Assembly (NCBI GenBank): GCA_905235425.1
Contig: CAJOKY010000001.1
Coordinates: forward strand, 1-37,204
From: an uncultured Selenomonadaceae bacterium
GTDB lineage: Bacteria; Bacillota; Negativicutes; Selenomonadales; Selenomonadaceae
DNA: 37,204 nt
Reading direction: 5' to 3'
Below, piece by piece: positions 8,875 through 17,121 of the stretch (positions within the stretch are counted from its first letter, which is position 1; every line of letters begins with the position of its first letter). The notes under the pieces were generated by a model, which was not told the DNA's origin, made no database searches, and saw nothing but the letters and a program-made list of their open reading frames with translations. Position numbers and translations under genes: made by a program.

Positions 8875-9519
8875 TTAGCGCTCCATATCTAACTTTTTTT
8901 TACGTTTAATTTCTTGATGTTCGGCTTTCTGCTCTGTGTCTTTTTTCTTATCAGCTTCTTGATTTTTTAAATTTTGGTTTTCAGCCGCTTCTCTCAGGTC
9001 GGATGGAAGATCTCTTTCTCTAATTCTATTATCGCCATTGTCACTATTGTTACCCGTCTCACTCTTCTTTTTATTTCCGACTTCTGGTTGAACCCTGATA
9101 CTATCTTCCCAAGCTTTTTTCTTCTCTTCAAATGTTTCCTTATTTTTAGACGCTTCTTTTACCTTAGAAGAAGTCGACTCAGGTTCATCATTTTTACCAC
9201 GTTTAAGACTTTCCACCCAATCTTTGGCTTTCCCTTTGATATTGACTACACTATCTTTAATTTTTTCTCCCAGATGTTTTCTAGGATTAGCGGCTTCGAC
9301 ATTGCTATTGCTTTTGTCTAACATCCCTAATTTTTCAGCAGTCGCTGATCCTTTTTCCGTCAAATGATTCTTTGATTGCTCAGGACTATTTTTTTTTCCT
9401 TCACTTTGTTCAAGATTTGCCGCATTTTTTGAAGATTCTCGCCCTTCTGGCATCGCTAAAATCTGATTGCGCGATGTTCTTTCAACATTTCCCGAACTTG
9501 TACCTTCAAAATGTTTCAA
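8875..9519 (-). CDS. Disordered charged protein
   Basis: 214 residues rich in Lys, Glu, Asn, Ser and Gln, with almost no hydrophobic runs; very likely disordered apart from a possible helix near 85-110 (LGEKIKDSVVNIKGKAKDWVESLKRG region). No family recognised. The start is a TTG overlapping the stop of the ATPase gene by 4 bases (TTGA), with GGGGAG 8 bases upstream inside that gene, so translation is coupled. Composition suggests a linker, a secreted substrate or an interaction hub; no function can be assigned. Confidence 0.75.
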   Translation of the reverse strand: MKHFEGTSSGNVERTSRNQILAMPEGRESSKNAANLEQSEGKKNSPEQSKNHLTEKGSATAEKLGMLDKSNSNVEAANPRKHLGEKIKDSVVNIKGKAKDWVESLKRGKNDEPESTSSKVKEASKNKETFEEKKKAWEDSIRVQPEVGNKKKSETGNNSDNGDNRIRERDLPSDLREAAENQNLKNQEADKKKDTEQKAEHQEIKRKKKLDMER

Positions 9520-12500
9520 GTTTCGCTCTCCCCTTGTTTCAATATTTCATCTAAGGTATCCTCAAGATTCATTTTATAAATAGTCCCAAAGATAGAACTA
9601 TGATCCAGTCCAGTTTGACATTTGAGTGCCACCATATAGCAAAGCGCACAACGTTTAACTGTATCATTAACAGAGATATACTGATTAAGTGCCTTTTCCA
9701 TACGTTTAATCCAATCGTTCACCGCCAATTCGACTGAAGCGATAAACTCATCTTGTTCATAACCGTCCTTTGTAGACAAAATTTCCATAAAAGCATCTGG
9801 TGTACATATACCATTTTGTGGAATAATGTCAAAGAGACCTTCACAATTTATAATTTCCACAAACAGTTTCCCTAATTTTTCTTCTGTCATACTGCCAAAC
9901 TTTTTTAAAGACCTGTATAAATTCGTAATTTCTTCGAGTTCTGCTCTTCTGTCAACTGTCAAGGACGATGCACGAATAATATCATCTAACGGAGCAGTAG
10001 AAAATTTTTGAATACGTATTTGTTGGAAAAGTTCTTCTGCTAAACGCGACCGTACAAGCATTATCCGTTTCCGGTTTTCGATACGAAGTTCTGCCTCATA
10101 CTTTTTGGAATCCCAGAGTCCAACACGCATTAACACAGGTGATAACCACCCCTTTTGCATAACTGCAGCTACTCCTACGTTAAGTCTTGAAAGTTCCTTC
10201 ATTTGCTCTTCGTTAAGCGAAAGTGCACTGCCTAATTCTTCGCAAGCTTCCCTTGAAGGCGTGTTCATTATTATTTTAGTAGAAGTATTTTCGATAACAG
10301 AACTATCTACAGCCAATGGTGATTGATCGATGATCAAAAAACCTTCACCGTATGTTCGCATTTCTTTTATCGAATTGCTAATCATTTCTACAGATTTGCC
10401 AACCATATTAGAACCTTCCTGATTTTGCTCCTTGCTAGTACGTTTTAAAAGATTATGTGCCTCTTCCAAGACTGTTACGTGAGAAAGTTCATTGTCATGT
10501 CCAGAAGTAAACCCTGATTTACGACGCGCCTTTCTATATTCGCCAAGTTGCATAATCAAGAATCCCATTATTAATGCGATTGTTTCATTAGAGCCGACTT
10601 CACTTAAATCTATTACCGTGTTTTCATCAAAGAGTTTTTCGGTAGAGATATTGTTTGTACCCTTAAAAATTAACCCATTCAATCCTGTAGTCATCTCTTT
10701 TACGCGGGTTACTAAAGCTCCAATAAAATTTCCTTGAACTTCAGAAGAATATTCAGATTTTCCTATGAGCTCTGGTAAAATTGTAAGGACATCATCAAAA
10801 ACGGGATATTTTCTTTCACTAATTCCTTTTATCCAAATGGAATTTTTTAAATCCCATCCACATTTTACATAAGCTGAAACTACAGCTTCTTTCAGAATAG
10901 CTGGCATAGCTGAGTAAAGAGCCCAAGAGGCATTAAAAATTTGCATAAGTTGTTCAATATGTGAGAGAACGTGGATTTCTTCGGGAAATTGGAATGGATT
11001 TATCTTCAAAAGTTGATAAGAATTCAGTTCCGTCGTAAAAATATTTACTTGATTAAGATTTCCAAAAACCATTTTGTACTCACCTTTTGCTGGCTCTATT
11101 ACGAGAATTTTTATTCCAAGCGAAAGAAGTGAATCCAAAAGTTTATATGTAGCATAAGATTTTCCAGAGCCAGATGAACCCGTTATGAAACAATGAGATG
11201 CAAAAAGTTTTAAATCCATTTTTACAGGGCGTGTCTTTTCTTCGCTTCCCATGTGATAAATATTTCCTATAGATAATGCCACTTTGGGCAATTTATTTTC
11301 ATAAACAACGTCGCGTCCAAATTCCGCCATTTCTTGGACTACTAATCCCGACACGGATTTTCTTGGCAATCCCAAAAGCATAGCTAATTCGTTACCATTA
11401 ACTAAACTCGTAGGAGTAACAATCAGCTGAGAATATTCGTCATACAATTGAAGCGGTGCTTTTGGGTGTACCAAATTTTGCACATGAGATATAATCTCTT
11501 TAATTTGCTCTCCTTGATTATCGATGGCACTATTCCAAGAATTTATATGTGCACTTTCGACGTTAGTGTTTTCGCCTGTCATCAAAGATTTGTATGTTGT
11601 CGCTGCCAACATTGAAGTCGCAATATCGTTTGAAAAAAAATATGCACAACTTTCCCAAAGTCCATAAGCTTCGGAAACATCCAGTCGTTTAATCTGCTCT
11701 TCTATTTTCTTCATCAAGATAGAAACGCCTTTATTTTCATAATTTAAAGTCTTTGTTGTTGAGACCCCAAACGTTAAGGTTTCTCCCCTCTGTTCCGTGT
11801 TACCTTCAGATGTTCCTACACTGTTTGAAACGGTATGACTGAACGAAACGCCTGATGTATAGGAGGATGAACTGCTAGACGATGAACCGCTACTCGAATT
11901 CCAACTTCCCCAATTAAAACCGCTACTACTACTCGAACCCCACGAATTACTTTCTGTAGAACTAGAAGAAGTCCCGTTTGAATTTGAAATACTTTCATTC
12001 AACGATCTAGTAAACGAAACAGAAATACCTTTGTTGACGGCGTTACTTGAATTTTCGCCGTAAGCGTAAGAAAGTTTTGCATGCGGCGATAATGTAGAAT
12101 AAAGTTCCTCATAGCCATGTTTTTTTATAGCTAGATCTTCTTTTGTAAGTGGAACTGCAAGAAAAACTGCCGTATAAATTTTACCTCGCATCGCATTGAT
12201 AAATTTCTCAAGTCCTTGCACGAACTGATCTTTCTTGTCCTTATTACGAAGAGAAGGAATCATTGATACTGTTGCCAAACCTTTTAACAGCAATCGTCCG
12301 TCAAAAGAACTTGCCAGACCTCTTTGAAACGATTGAATTTCCTTAGCATCTAGAACATTTAAATGTATACCCGGAAAATTTCCATTTAAACCTGCATTAA
12401 GAATTTCTCCAGCAAGTTTTCCATCATTAGAACGCGTCGCAAAATAAAATTCTACGTTATCTGGTGAACCTTTTATAAAAATTCCAACTGTTACCGATAT

Positions 12501-12782
12501 ATTGTACAATGCGTTATAAACGCTGATTAATTTATCGGTAACATCTTCATTTTTATCCAAAACTATTTTGGTCATATGAAAGACACGAATATAGTCCGTT
12601 TTAAAAAGAACAGCACGAGTAGATTGTCTAGGAATTAAAAGACTGGCTTTGTTGAAATAATCTAAATAAGGGCGATTTATAAAGACATCGGCGACATTAA
12701 ATCCCGCCTCCATAGTTTTCAAATATTCTTTTTGCTCCATATAACTTTGGTGCAATTTCATTGGCATGCTATTGCTTGTCAT
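9516..12782 (-). CDS. HerA/VirB4-like ATPase with Ser-rich insert
   Basis: 1088 residues. The P-loop ATPase core spans about 515-880: Walker A GSSGSGKS (K541), Walker B VTVLEEAHNLL, and a following LIIDQSP strand as in HerA/DUF87, FtsK and VirB4 motor proteins. The N-terminal half (about 1-500) is specific to this family and carries a stretch at about 265-335 made mostly of Ser, Gly, Asn, Thr and Trp (SSSSTESNSWGSSSSSGFNW region). The C-terminal 200 residues are helical. There is no membrane segment. The frame begins at a TTG (12797), but the bases just after it form GAGG, 9 bases before ATG 12782, which I take as the start. It overlaps the 58-residue gene by 14 bases. It is likely the hexameric motor of the operon, moving DNA or protein; which one is not shown by the sequence. 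Confidence 0.88.
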   Translation of the reverse strand: MTSNSMPMKLHQSYMEQKEYLKTMEAGFNVADVFINRPYLDYFNKASLLIPRQSTRAVLFKTDYIRVFHMTKIVLDKNEDVTDKLISVYNALYNISVTVGIFIKGSPDNVEFYFATRSNDGKLAGEILNAGLNGNFPGIHLNVLDAKEIQSFQRGLASSFDGRLLLKGLATVSMIPSLRNKDKKDQFVQGLEKFINAMRGKIYTAVFLAVPLTKEDLAIKKHGYEELYSTLSPHAKLSYAYGENSSNAVNKGISVSFTRSLNESISNSNGTSSSSTESNSWGSSSSSGFNWGSWNSSSGSSSSSSSSYTSGVSFSHTVSNSVGTSEGNTEQRGETLTFGVSTTKTLNYENKGVSILMKKIEEQIKRLDVSEAYGLWESCAYFFSNDIATSMLAATTYKSLMTGENTNVESAHINSWNSAIDNQGEQIKEIISHVQNLVHPKAPLQLYDEYSQLIVTPTSLVNGNELAMLLGLPRKSVSGLVVQEMAEFGRDVVYENKLPKVALSIGNIYHMGSEEKTRPVKMDLKLFASHCFITGSSGSGKSYATYKLLDSLLSLGIKILVIEPAKGEYKMVFGNLNQVNIFTTELNSYQLLKINPFQFPEEIHVLSHIEQLMQIFNASWALYSAMPAILKEAVVSAYVKCGWDLKNSIWIKGISERKYPVFDDVLTILPELIGKSEYSSEVQGNFIGALVTRVKEMTTGLNGLIFKGTNNISTEKLFDENTVIDLSEVGSNETIALIMGFLIMQLGEYRKARRKSGFTSGHDNELSHVTVLEEAHNLLKRTSKEQNQEGSNMVGKSVEMISNSIKEMRTYGEGFLIIDQSPLAVDSSVIENTSTKIIMNTPSREACEELGSALSLNEEQMKELSRLNVGVAAVMQKGWLSPVLMRVGLWDSKKYEAELRIENRKRIMLVRSRLAEELFQQIRIQKFSTAPLDDIIRASSLTVDRRAELEEITNLYRSLKKFGSMTEEKLGKLFVEIINCEGLFDIIPQNGICTPDAFMEILSTKDGYEQDEFIASVELAVNDWIKRMEKALNQYISVNDTVKRCALCYMVALKCQTGLDHSSIFGTIYKMNLEDTLDEILKQGESET

Positions 12783-12945
12783 GATATTTTTCCTCAATTA
12801 CCACATTAGGATTTTGTTGGTGATCATCTGCGTCAAAAGGCTCATAAGCGGTGAATGTCGCTCCCTCTTCCAAAACATCCTGTAAAAGAAAAAATTCCTT
12901 GTATATGCTTTTTCTTCCTTTATCAAATTTTTCCTCTTTATTCAT
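12769..12945 (-). CDS. Small acidic protein (58 residues)
   Basis: An ORF of 58 codons from ATG 12945 to TAG 12769, rich in Glu and Asp (MNKEEKFDKGRKSIYKEF start, VVIEEKYHDKQ end). Its ATG overlaps the stop of the ADP-ribosyltransferase gene by 4 bases (ATGA) and its end overlaps the ATPase start by 14 bases, so it fills the gap exactly and is probably real and coupled. By position it could be a chaperone, adaptor or immunity factor of the transferase; nothing in the sequence decides this. Confidence 0.7.
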   Translation of the reverse strand: MNKEEKFDKGRKSIYKEFFLLQDVLEEGATFTAYEPFDADDHQQNPNVVIEEKYHDKQ

Positions 12946-13676
12946 TTGGTAACACCTACCGCTGTCATTTTTACACGAAACTTTCCTTTAACAAAATCTA
13001 TCCTATTTATAAGAAAACTTGTGCCGCGCTGTAAGAGAATTTCGCCCTCTGCCGCACCAAAAGTACCAACTGAACCCACACATAAAGCTTGACTTCCACG
13101 CGGAATACGAGCCTCCATTAACGCGCCTCCCAGTTCGCCAGAAAAGCCTTCAGCTGTTTTTTGTGAAAACGACATTGAAGAAAAACCTTTGTTTACATAA
13201 ACCATGCCTTCATATTTGGCTCTGAGTTCTCTTAACGACATTTTGAAAATATCAGACCCAAAAATTACCGTAGCACTATCTAGACCTCGATAAAATATCC
13301 CTTTTTCTTCCAACGACCTATTTTCAAGCAACTTAGTTAAAACCTCTATCTTTTCTTTAAGAGACTCTCTCTCTCTTGCGTTATAATTACCTCGCTCAGG
13401 AGCATAAAGAAGACGATTCATATCTCTATAGCCGTTATGTGTATAGTCCTTTATAACGTTTATTTCTTGAGCATCCAAACCCAATGCATCCTTGCAACTA
13501 AGCTCATCATAACTTTTTTTAAACTTATGTTTTGTTACAACGTCTTTAATGAGTCCAAATTCATTTTTAATCGAATATTGTCCGTCATCGGAAATTTCTT
13601 TAAAACAATCTTCAGCCAAAACTAAATGGGAACTATCTTTATCAATCGTTTTATATTTCTCTATGCGATTTGACAA
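12942..13676 (-). CDS. ADP-ribosyltransferase-fold protein
   Basis: 244 residues. The second half (about 125-235) matches the ADP-ribosyltransferase exoenzyme fold of the R-S-ExE class: FYRGLD (R130), the central FSSMS (S167-M-S169 in place of the usual S-T-S), and AEGEILLQRGT with E210 and E212 forming ExE. All key residues are present, so it may be active, with NAD as the expected donor; the target is unknown. The N-terminal 120 residues are helical and unrecognised. No signal peptide. It is the first gene of the operon. The frame is closed by a TAG two codons before the TTG at 13676, so TTG is the first possible start, though GAGGAG is 14 bases away; the start is not certain. It could be an effector toxin or a regulator that modifies an operon partner. 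Confidence 0.85.
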   Translation of the reverse strand: MSNRIEKYKTIDKDSSHLVLAEDCFKEISDDGQYSIKNEFGLIKDVVTKHKFKKSYDELSCKDALGLDAQEINVIKDYTHNGYRDMNRLLYAPERGNYNARERESLKEKIEVLTKLLENRSLEEKGIFYRGLDSATVIFGSDIFKMSLRELRAKYEGMVYVNKGFSSMSFSQKTAEGFSGELGGALMEARIPRGSQALCVGSVGTFGAAEGEILLQRGTSFLINRIDFVKGKFRVKMTAVGVTK

Positions 13677-13719
13677 ATGCTATTCGTTCACTCCTCAGAA
13701 AGAAAATTTAAGTGCCAAT

Positions 13720-13748
13720 ATTATATTCCTAACTGATACTATGTTCAA
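13720..13748 (-). promoter_or_regulatory. Strong promoter of the eight-gene operon
   Basis: On the minus strand: -35 TTGAAC (13743-13748), a 17-base spacer, and a perfect -10 TATAAT (13720-13725). The expected transcript starts near 13712, and a GAGGAG follows at 13691-13696. Confidence 0.75.
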
Positions 13749-13915
13749 GTCACTGAGCTGAATTTTTATCATGAACGTTAAAACATTTCAGCGAGATGTG
13801 GATGTGGGCAATACCATTGTTTACAACGATGAAATACTTCTACCCTACTTTTACATTCCTTTAGCCCCTTTTCTCTTTTTGCCGCCTTGTTAATTTTTCT
13901 TTAACTTGACTTACT
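13749..13915. other. Intergenic region with imperfect inverted repeat
   Basis: A stretch without a gene between the two divergent promoters. It holds an imperfect inverted repeat CATTGTT-TAC-AACGATG (13815-13831, one mismatch per arm), a possible binding site for the resolvase or another regulator. I see no clear res-type subsites and no RNA gene. Confidence 0.35.
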
Positions 13916-13944
13916 TTGACATTTGGAAACTTTATTTTTAAACT
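13916..13944 (+). promoter_or_regulatory. Promoter of the resolvase gene
   Basis: TTGACA (13916-13921), 17 bases, then TAAACT (13939-13944). A short inverted repeat AACCT/AGGTT follows around 13954-13972 and may be an operator. The perfect ribosome site GGAGGTGA lies 6 bases before the ATG at 13997. Confidence 0.55.
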
Positions 13945-13996
13945 TATATTGATTAAACCTCCGTCATAGGTTAAACTTTAGCGGAGGTGATTTTTT

Positions 13997-14548
13997 ATGC
14001 GTGTTGGTTATGTTCGCGTTTCTTCTGTTGAACAGAACGAAGAACGACAAATTGTTGCATTAAAACAAAAAGCCGACGTTGAAAAATTCTTCGTCGACAA
14101 AATTTCTTCCAAATCTGCTAATCGTCCTAAGTTTGATGAGATGATGAATTTTTTACGCGAGGGCGATGAATTGATTGTTTCCGAATTTTCCCGCCTTGCT
14201 CGTTCTACCACCGATTTACTCAACATCGTTGATTCCTTGACTAAAAAAGACGTTAAAGTTCGCAGTCTGAAAGAGCAGTTAGATACATCTACTCCTCAAG
14301 GCAGATTTATGCTTACCATTTTCGGCGCTATTGCCGAATTTGAACGCGAATTGATTTTACAGCGTCAGCGCGAAGGCATTCAACTTGCTAAAGACGCTGG
14401 TAAATACAAAGGGCGCAATTCTAAGAAACGTCCCAAAGATTTTGATTTTTATAAACAAGGCTACTATGCCCGGCAATACACCGTTACCGAAATTGCCAAG
14501 CACTACAAAGTTTCTCGTCCCACCATTTATAAATGGTTGCGGGAATAA
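13997..14548 (+). CDS. Serine recombinase (resolvase/invertase family)
   Basis: 183 residues, the usual length of small serine recombinases. The N-terminal catalytic domain starts MRVGYVRVSSVEQNEERQ with the nucleophile at S9; SEFSRLARST carries the conserved arginines. The long helix ends near residue 135 (FGAIAEFERELILQRQREGI). The C-terminal DNA-binding helix-turn-helix is YTVTEIAKHYKVSRPTIYKW. It is complete and probably active, and could resolve multimers of the element or invert a segment. It lies divergent from the ADP-ribosyltransferase operon and converges with the RloB gene only 3 bases away; no terminator lies between them. Confidence 0.95.
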   Translation: MRVGYVRVSSVEQNEERQIVALKQKADVEKFFVDKISSKSANRPKFDEMMNFLREGDELIVSEFSRLARSTTDLLNIVDSLTKKDVKVRSLKEQLDTSTPQGRFMLTIFGAIAEFERELILQRQREGIQLAKDAGKYKGRNSKKRPKDFDFYKQGYYARQYTVTEIAKHYKVSRPTIYKWLRE

Positions 14549-14551
14549 TCT

Positions 14552-15199
14552 TCAAACTTCTAAAATCTCAAAAATTTCGTTGATGTTCGTACTTTTTTGT
14601 CCGATTAAATCCCAATCTATCTTTGTTTCCGTGACTGTTATTATCACGGATTTTTTTTCGTATTCATTTTCTATTAACTTTGTTCGATTCTTGATTCTTT
14701 CCAGCATTATTTTGTGGTGTCTTGAATCTTTATGCAAAAAATCATAAATCTTCGCATTTCCTTTAAAATTTTCTATATCTTTAAATCCAAAATTTTTTGT
14801 TATGTGTTGTTCAATGTTTCCGTCTTTATAATGCTCATCGTGCAAGCACGCCACGTACTCAAAATCCGGATTGTTCACCACGAGGAAATACGGCGGATAA
14901 CTCTTCTTCTCGTTTTGCATCCTGCAATAAGCAATCAGTTCTTTAAGGCTCTCTTTTTCTTGCGGTAATTGTTCTGCTCTGTCGCCGTCGATTATTATAA
15001 ACGTGGCTATCTTACCGTACTGTCCACTTTTTCTGATTTCTGTGAGAAAATTTTTATAACCGCCTCCGCGCATATTTATCGCCTGAATGCTTATTTCCAC
15101 ATTCGGCAGTTTCCTAATCGCGTCAAAGTAATTGTATTCCGTATCTCCTTCGCAATATACCACGATTTTCTTTTTTAACTGTCTCTGCGGCTTACTCAC
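14552..15199 (-). CDS. RloB-like TOPRIM protein (AbiL-type partner)
   Basis: 215 residues of the RloB family. The TOPRIM-like acidic pattern is visible: CEGDTEYNYF (E17), IIIDGDRAE (D71, D73), and the family motif NNPDFEYV near 109-116. It is likely a nuclease acting with the ATPase encoded just upstream, as in RloA/RloB and lactococcal AbiLi/AbiLii abortive-infection pairs. The start is GTG with GGAGG 8 bases upstream; it overlaps the ATPase gene by 8 bases, so translation is coupled. Function in phage defence is taken from the family, not shown here. Confidence 0.88.
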   Translation of the reverse strand: MSKPQRQLKKKIVVYCEGDTEYNYFDAIRKLPNVEISIQAINMRGGGYKNFLTEIRKSGQYGKIATFIIIDGDRAEQLPQEKESLKELIAYCRMQNEKKSYPPYFLVVNNPDFEYVACLHDEHYKDGNIEQHITKNFGFKDIENFKGNAKIYDFLHKDSRHHKIMLERIKNRTKLIENEYEKKSVIITVTETKIDWDLIGQKSTNINEIFEILEV

Positions 15200-16433
15200 T
15201 CAACGTTCCTCCCAATACACCGCGCAAATAAAATTCGTAGAGATTGACTCCTGAATTATAGTCTACGTCCGTGAATTCTGCCAACGAATATATTTCCGAT
15301 TGCAGTGTTTCTACATTTTTCGTTACGAAGAAAATTTGCTCCTTCATATAATTTTCCAAATTCAAATGTAACACGTTGTGCGTCGTAAATATAAATTGCC
15401 CTTTATGTTCGCTACCGTGAATCAGTGATATTATTTTATCTGCCAATATTGGATTTAACGACCTGTCCATTTCATCTGCAAACAGTACTTTATTTTCATA
15501 TATTACCTTATATATCTGCACTGCCCATGCAAAATAATCTTTAAGTCCCGCCGAATCATCTCTTAACTCCCTGTTAAAAATTTTTCCGGCACTGTTTTTT
15601 CTTGTGATTACCGTGTCTTGATAAGGCAAGCGTTGATCCGGCTTTATCGTTTTTATGCTCGGGTCTATGATTCTTAAAATTTCCAAAAATCTTGGGTCAT
15701 TGATTACTCGCCAATCGTCGATGTTTTGAAAATAACTGCCCTTCATTCGCGGTGCGTCATAAATCTCCGACTCGACTATTAACGTATCGTTCACCCATTG
15801 ACTGAAAGCTACTGCTTCAGGGACGCCGAGCAACGCAAAGCGCGTTACATATAAGCCTATTACCGCCGTATCTTCCCTCGTCGTATTTTTTTCATATGAA
15901 TTTACTTTCACTTCATACAATAAGTTCGCGAATTTTAATTTGTTCGGACTCTTAACAAAATCGCTTAACTGCGGCTCTTTCTCCGCCCTAGTCACTAAAA
16001 AAATTTTTTTTCGTTTAGTTTCTTTGCTTCTTAAAACTTCCAGCTTTTCCGATTTTACTCCTAAAAAATCTATTTCCAAATCGTAGTAATACATCGTACC
16101 TTTTATAAGGACACCGAGTGAAAATTTTTGCGTCGTGTCTGCATATTTTAATTTTGAAAAATCTTCGGTGTAGTCATCGTTTATGTATTCGGACGCCGTT
16201 TCTACTTTTCTATTTTCTTTAAAAAAATTTTTAAGATATTGCAAGCTCTTTACAAAATTGGTTTTTCCTCCCGCGTTTTCTCCCACTATTACCGCTGTCT
16301 TCAAAACATCATGTTCATCTGAAAAATAATTATCCGGAAACAAATTTTTTATCCCGTCTTCTGTAGCCTTTAATGAAAAATTTGTTTCTTCTTTAAATGA
16401 ACAAAAATTTCTAAATGAATATTCTACCAGCAA
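15192..16433 (-). CDS. AAA15/OLD-like ATPase (AbiL-type)
   Basis: 413 residues from TTG 16433. The N-terminus LVEYSFRNFCSF is the typical first strand of AAA15-type ATPases. Walker A is GENAGGKTN (K57), an ABC-like signature DDSAGLKD is at about 290, Walker B is VLFADEMDRSLNP, and the following TTHN histidine switch is present, so ATP binding and hydrolysis are expected. I chose TTG 16433 because GAGGTGA lies just before it and family members begin at this point; GTG 16442 is the other choice. It pairs with the RloB gene and would be the sensor/motor of the defence pair. Confidence 0.9.
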   Translation of the reverse strand: MLVEYSFRNFCSFKEETNFSLKATEDGIKNLFPDNYFSDEHDVLKTAVIVGENAGGKTNFVKSLQYLKNFFKENRKVETASEYINDDYTEDFSKLKYADTTQKFSLGVLIKGTMYYYDLEIDFLGVKSEKLEVLRSKETKRKKIFLVTRAEKEPQLSDFVKSPNKLKFANLLYEVKVNSYEKNTTREDTAVIGLYVTRFALLGVPEAVAFSQWVNDTLIVESEIYDAPRMKGSYFQNIDDWRVINDPRFLEILRIIDPSIKTIKPDQRLPYQDTVITRKNSAGKIFNRELRDDSAGLKDYFAWAVQIYKVIYENKVLFADEMDRSLNPILADKIISLIHGSEHKGQFIFTTHNVLHLNLENYMKEQIFFVTKNVETLQSEIYSLAEFTDVDYNSGVNLYEFYLRGVLGGTLSE

Positions 16434-16460
16434 AATTTTCACCTCATCTCCATTTGTTCA

Positions 16461-16856
16461 TTATATCACATTATTCAGAGTTTCCGGGTTATCGGCATCA
16501 TATTTTTCATTTCTCAATGCGCCCAACATCTTCAATACTGATTCTGACGAGACATCCAAGTTTTCGCTTTTTATTCCTCTTTTTACCTGCGCGAAGATTA
16601 CTTCCATTTTCTCATTTTCCAATTTTTCTATCGCCACGCAAATTTCTTTCTCTTTTTCATTTAACTTTTTTCTGAACTCGCGTACTTCCTCCAATTCCTG
16701 ATTTTTCTTTTCCAATTTTTTCTCTATCGTTGCTAATGACTTCTGTTTCAAATATTTTTTCCTCCTCGTAATTTCCATTCGTCTACCAAGATTATCCGCC
16801 AATTCCTTCAAATTTTTTATTTCCGTTTCCAGCCGATCCATTCTTTCTCTTCTCAT
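16461..16856 (-). CDS. Coiled-coil protein, possible mobilisation accessory
   Basis: 131 residues, Lys/Glu-rich. About 5-85 form a coiled coil (RMDRLETEIKNLKELADNL ... KKLEKKNQELEEVREFRKKL); the C-terminus (VIFAQVKRGIKSENLDVSSESVLKMLGAL) looks like a small globular part. No family recognised. The frame is open to ATG 16889, but AGGTGAG ends 6 bases before ATG 16856, which I use. It is divergent from the relaxase across the candidate oriT, the place where MobC-like accessory genes sit; it is also first in line before the AbiL-like pair (27 bases to the ATPase), so it could instead belong to the defence unit. Confidence 0.75.
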   Translation of the reverse strand: MRRERMDRLETEIKNLKELADNLGRRMEITRRKKYLKQKSLATIEKKLEKKNQELEEVREFRKKLNEKEKEICVAIEKLENEKMEVIFAQVKRGIKSENLDVSSESVLKMLGALRNEKYDADNPETLNNVI

Positions 16857-16889
16857 TTTTCTCTCACCTAAGGTCACTATACCATACAT

Positions 16890-17121
16890 TTTTTAGCCCT
16901 GCTGAAAATGCACAAAAAATTGTGCAAAATTAGTGCATCGTCTTTTTTCTTTCTGTGCTATCATATCGCAAAAGCGAGTTTTTCGGTTAATGTTCACTTA
17001 TGCATTTCACTTCGTGAAACGCTAAAATTATTCAGTGGTGACGCCGCTTTTCGGCGATTAAAAATTGCCATTCGCTGTCGCTCATTGAACCTACGGTTGG
17101 CTGGAGAAAGGAGAAATCTTC
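16890..17121. other. Candidate origin of transfer (oriT)
   Basis: The only hairpin-rich stretch in the window, directly upstream of the relaxase. It contains TCGC-AAAA-GCGA (16966-16977), TTTCAC-TTC-GTGAAA (17005-17019), CGCCG-CTTTT-CGGCG (17042-17056) and AACC-TAC-GGTT (17088-17098), besides the palindrome at 16909-16926. The second hairpin followed by CGCTAAAATT resembles the RSF1010-type oriT layout (an inverted repeat TTTCTC/GAGAAA followed by the nick region), which fits a MobA-type relaxase. The nick site cannot be fixed from sequence. AAGGAG for the relaxase is at the end of the region. Confidence 0.5.
16909..16926. repeat. Perfect palindrome, likely operator
   Basis: TGCACAA-AAAA-TTGTGCA: 7-base arms with a 4-base centre, and a further TGCA half-site about 8 bases on. 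Its place between divergent genes suggests a binding site for a dimeric regulator or relaxosome protein. Confidence 0.5.

Noticed and set aside
16876..16884. Extended -10 (TGGTATAGT, minus strand) as promoter of the coiled-coil gene
   Set aside because: Transcription would begin on the ribosome site itself, leaving almost no leader; too weak to list as a feature.
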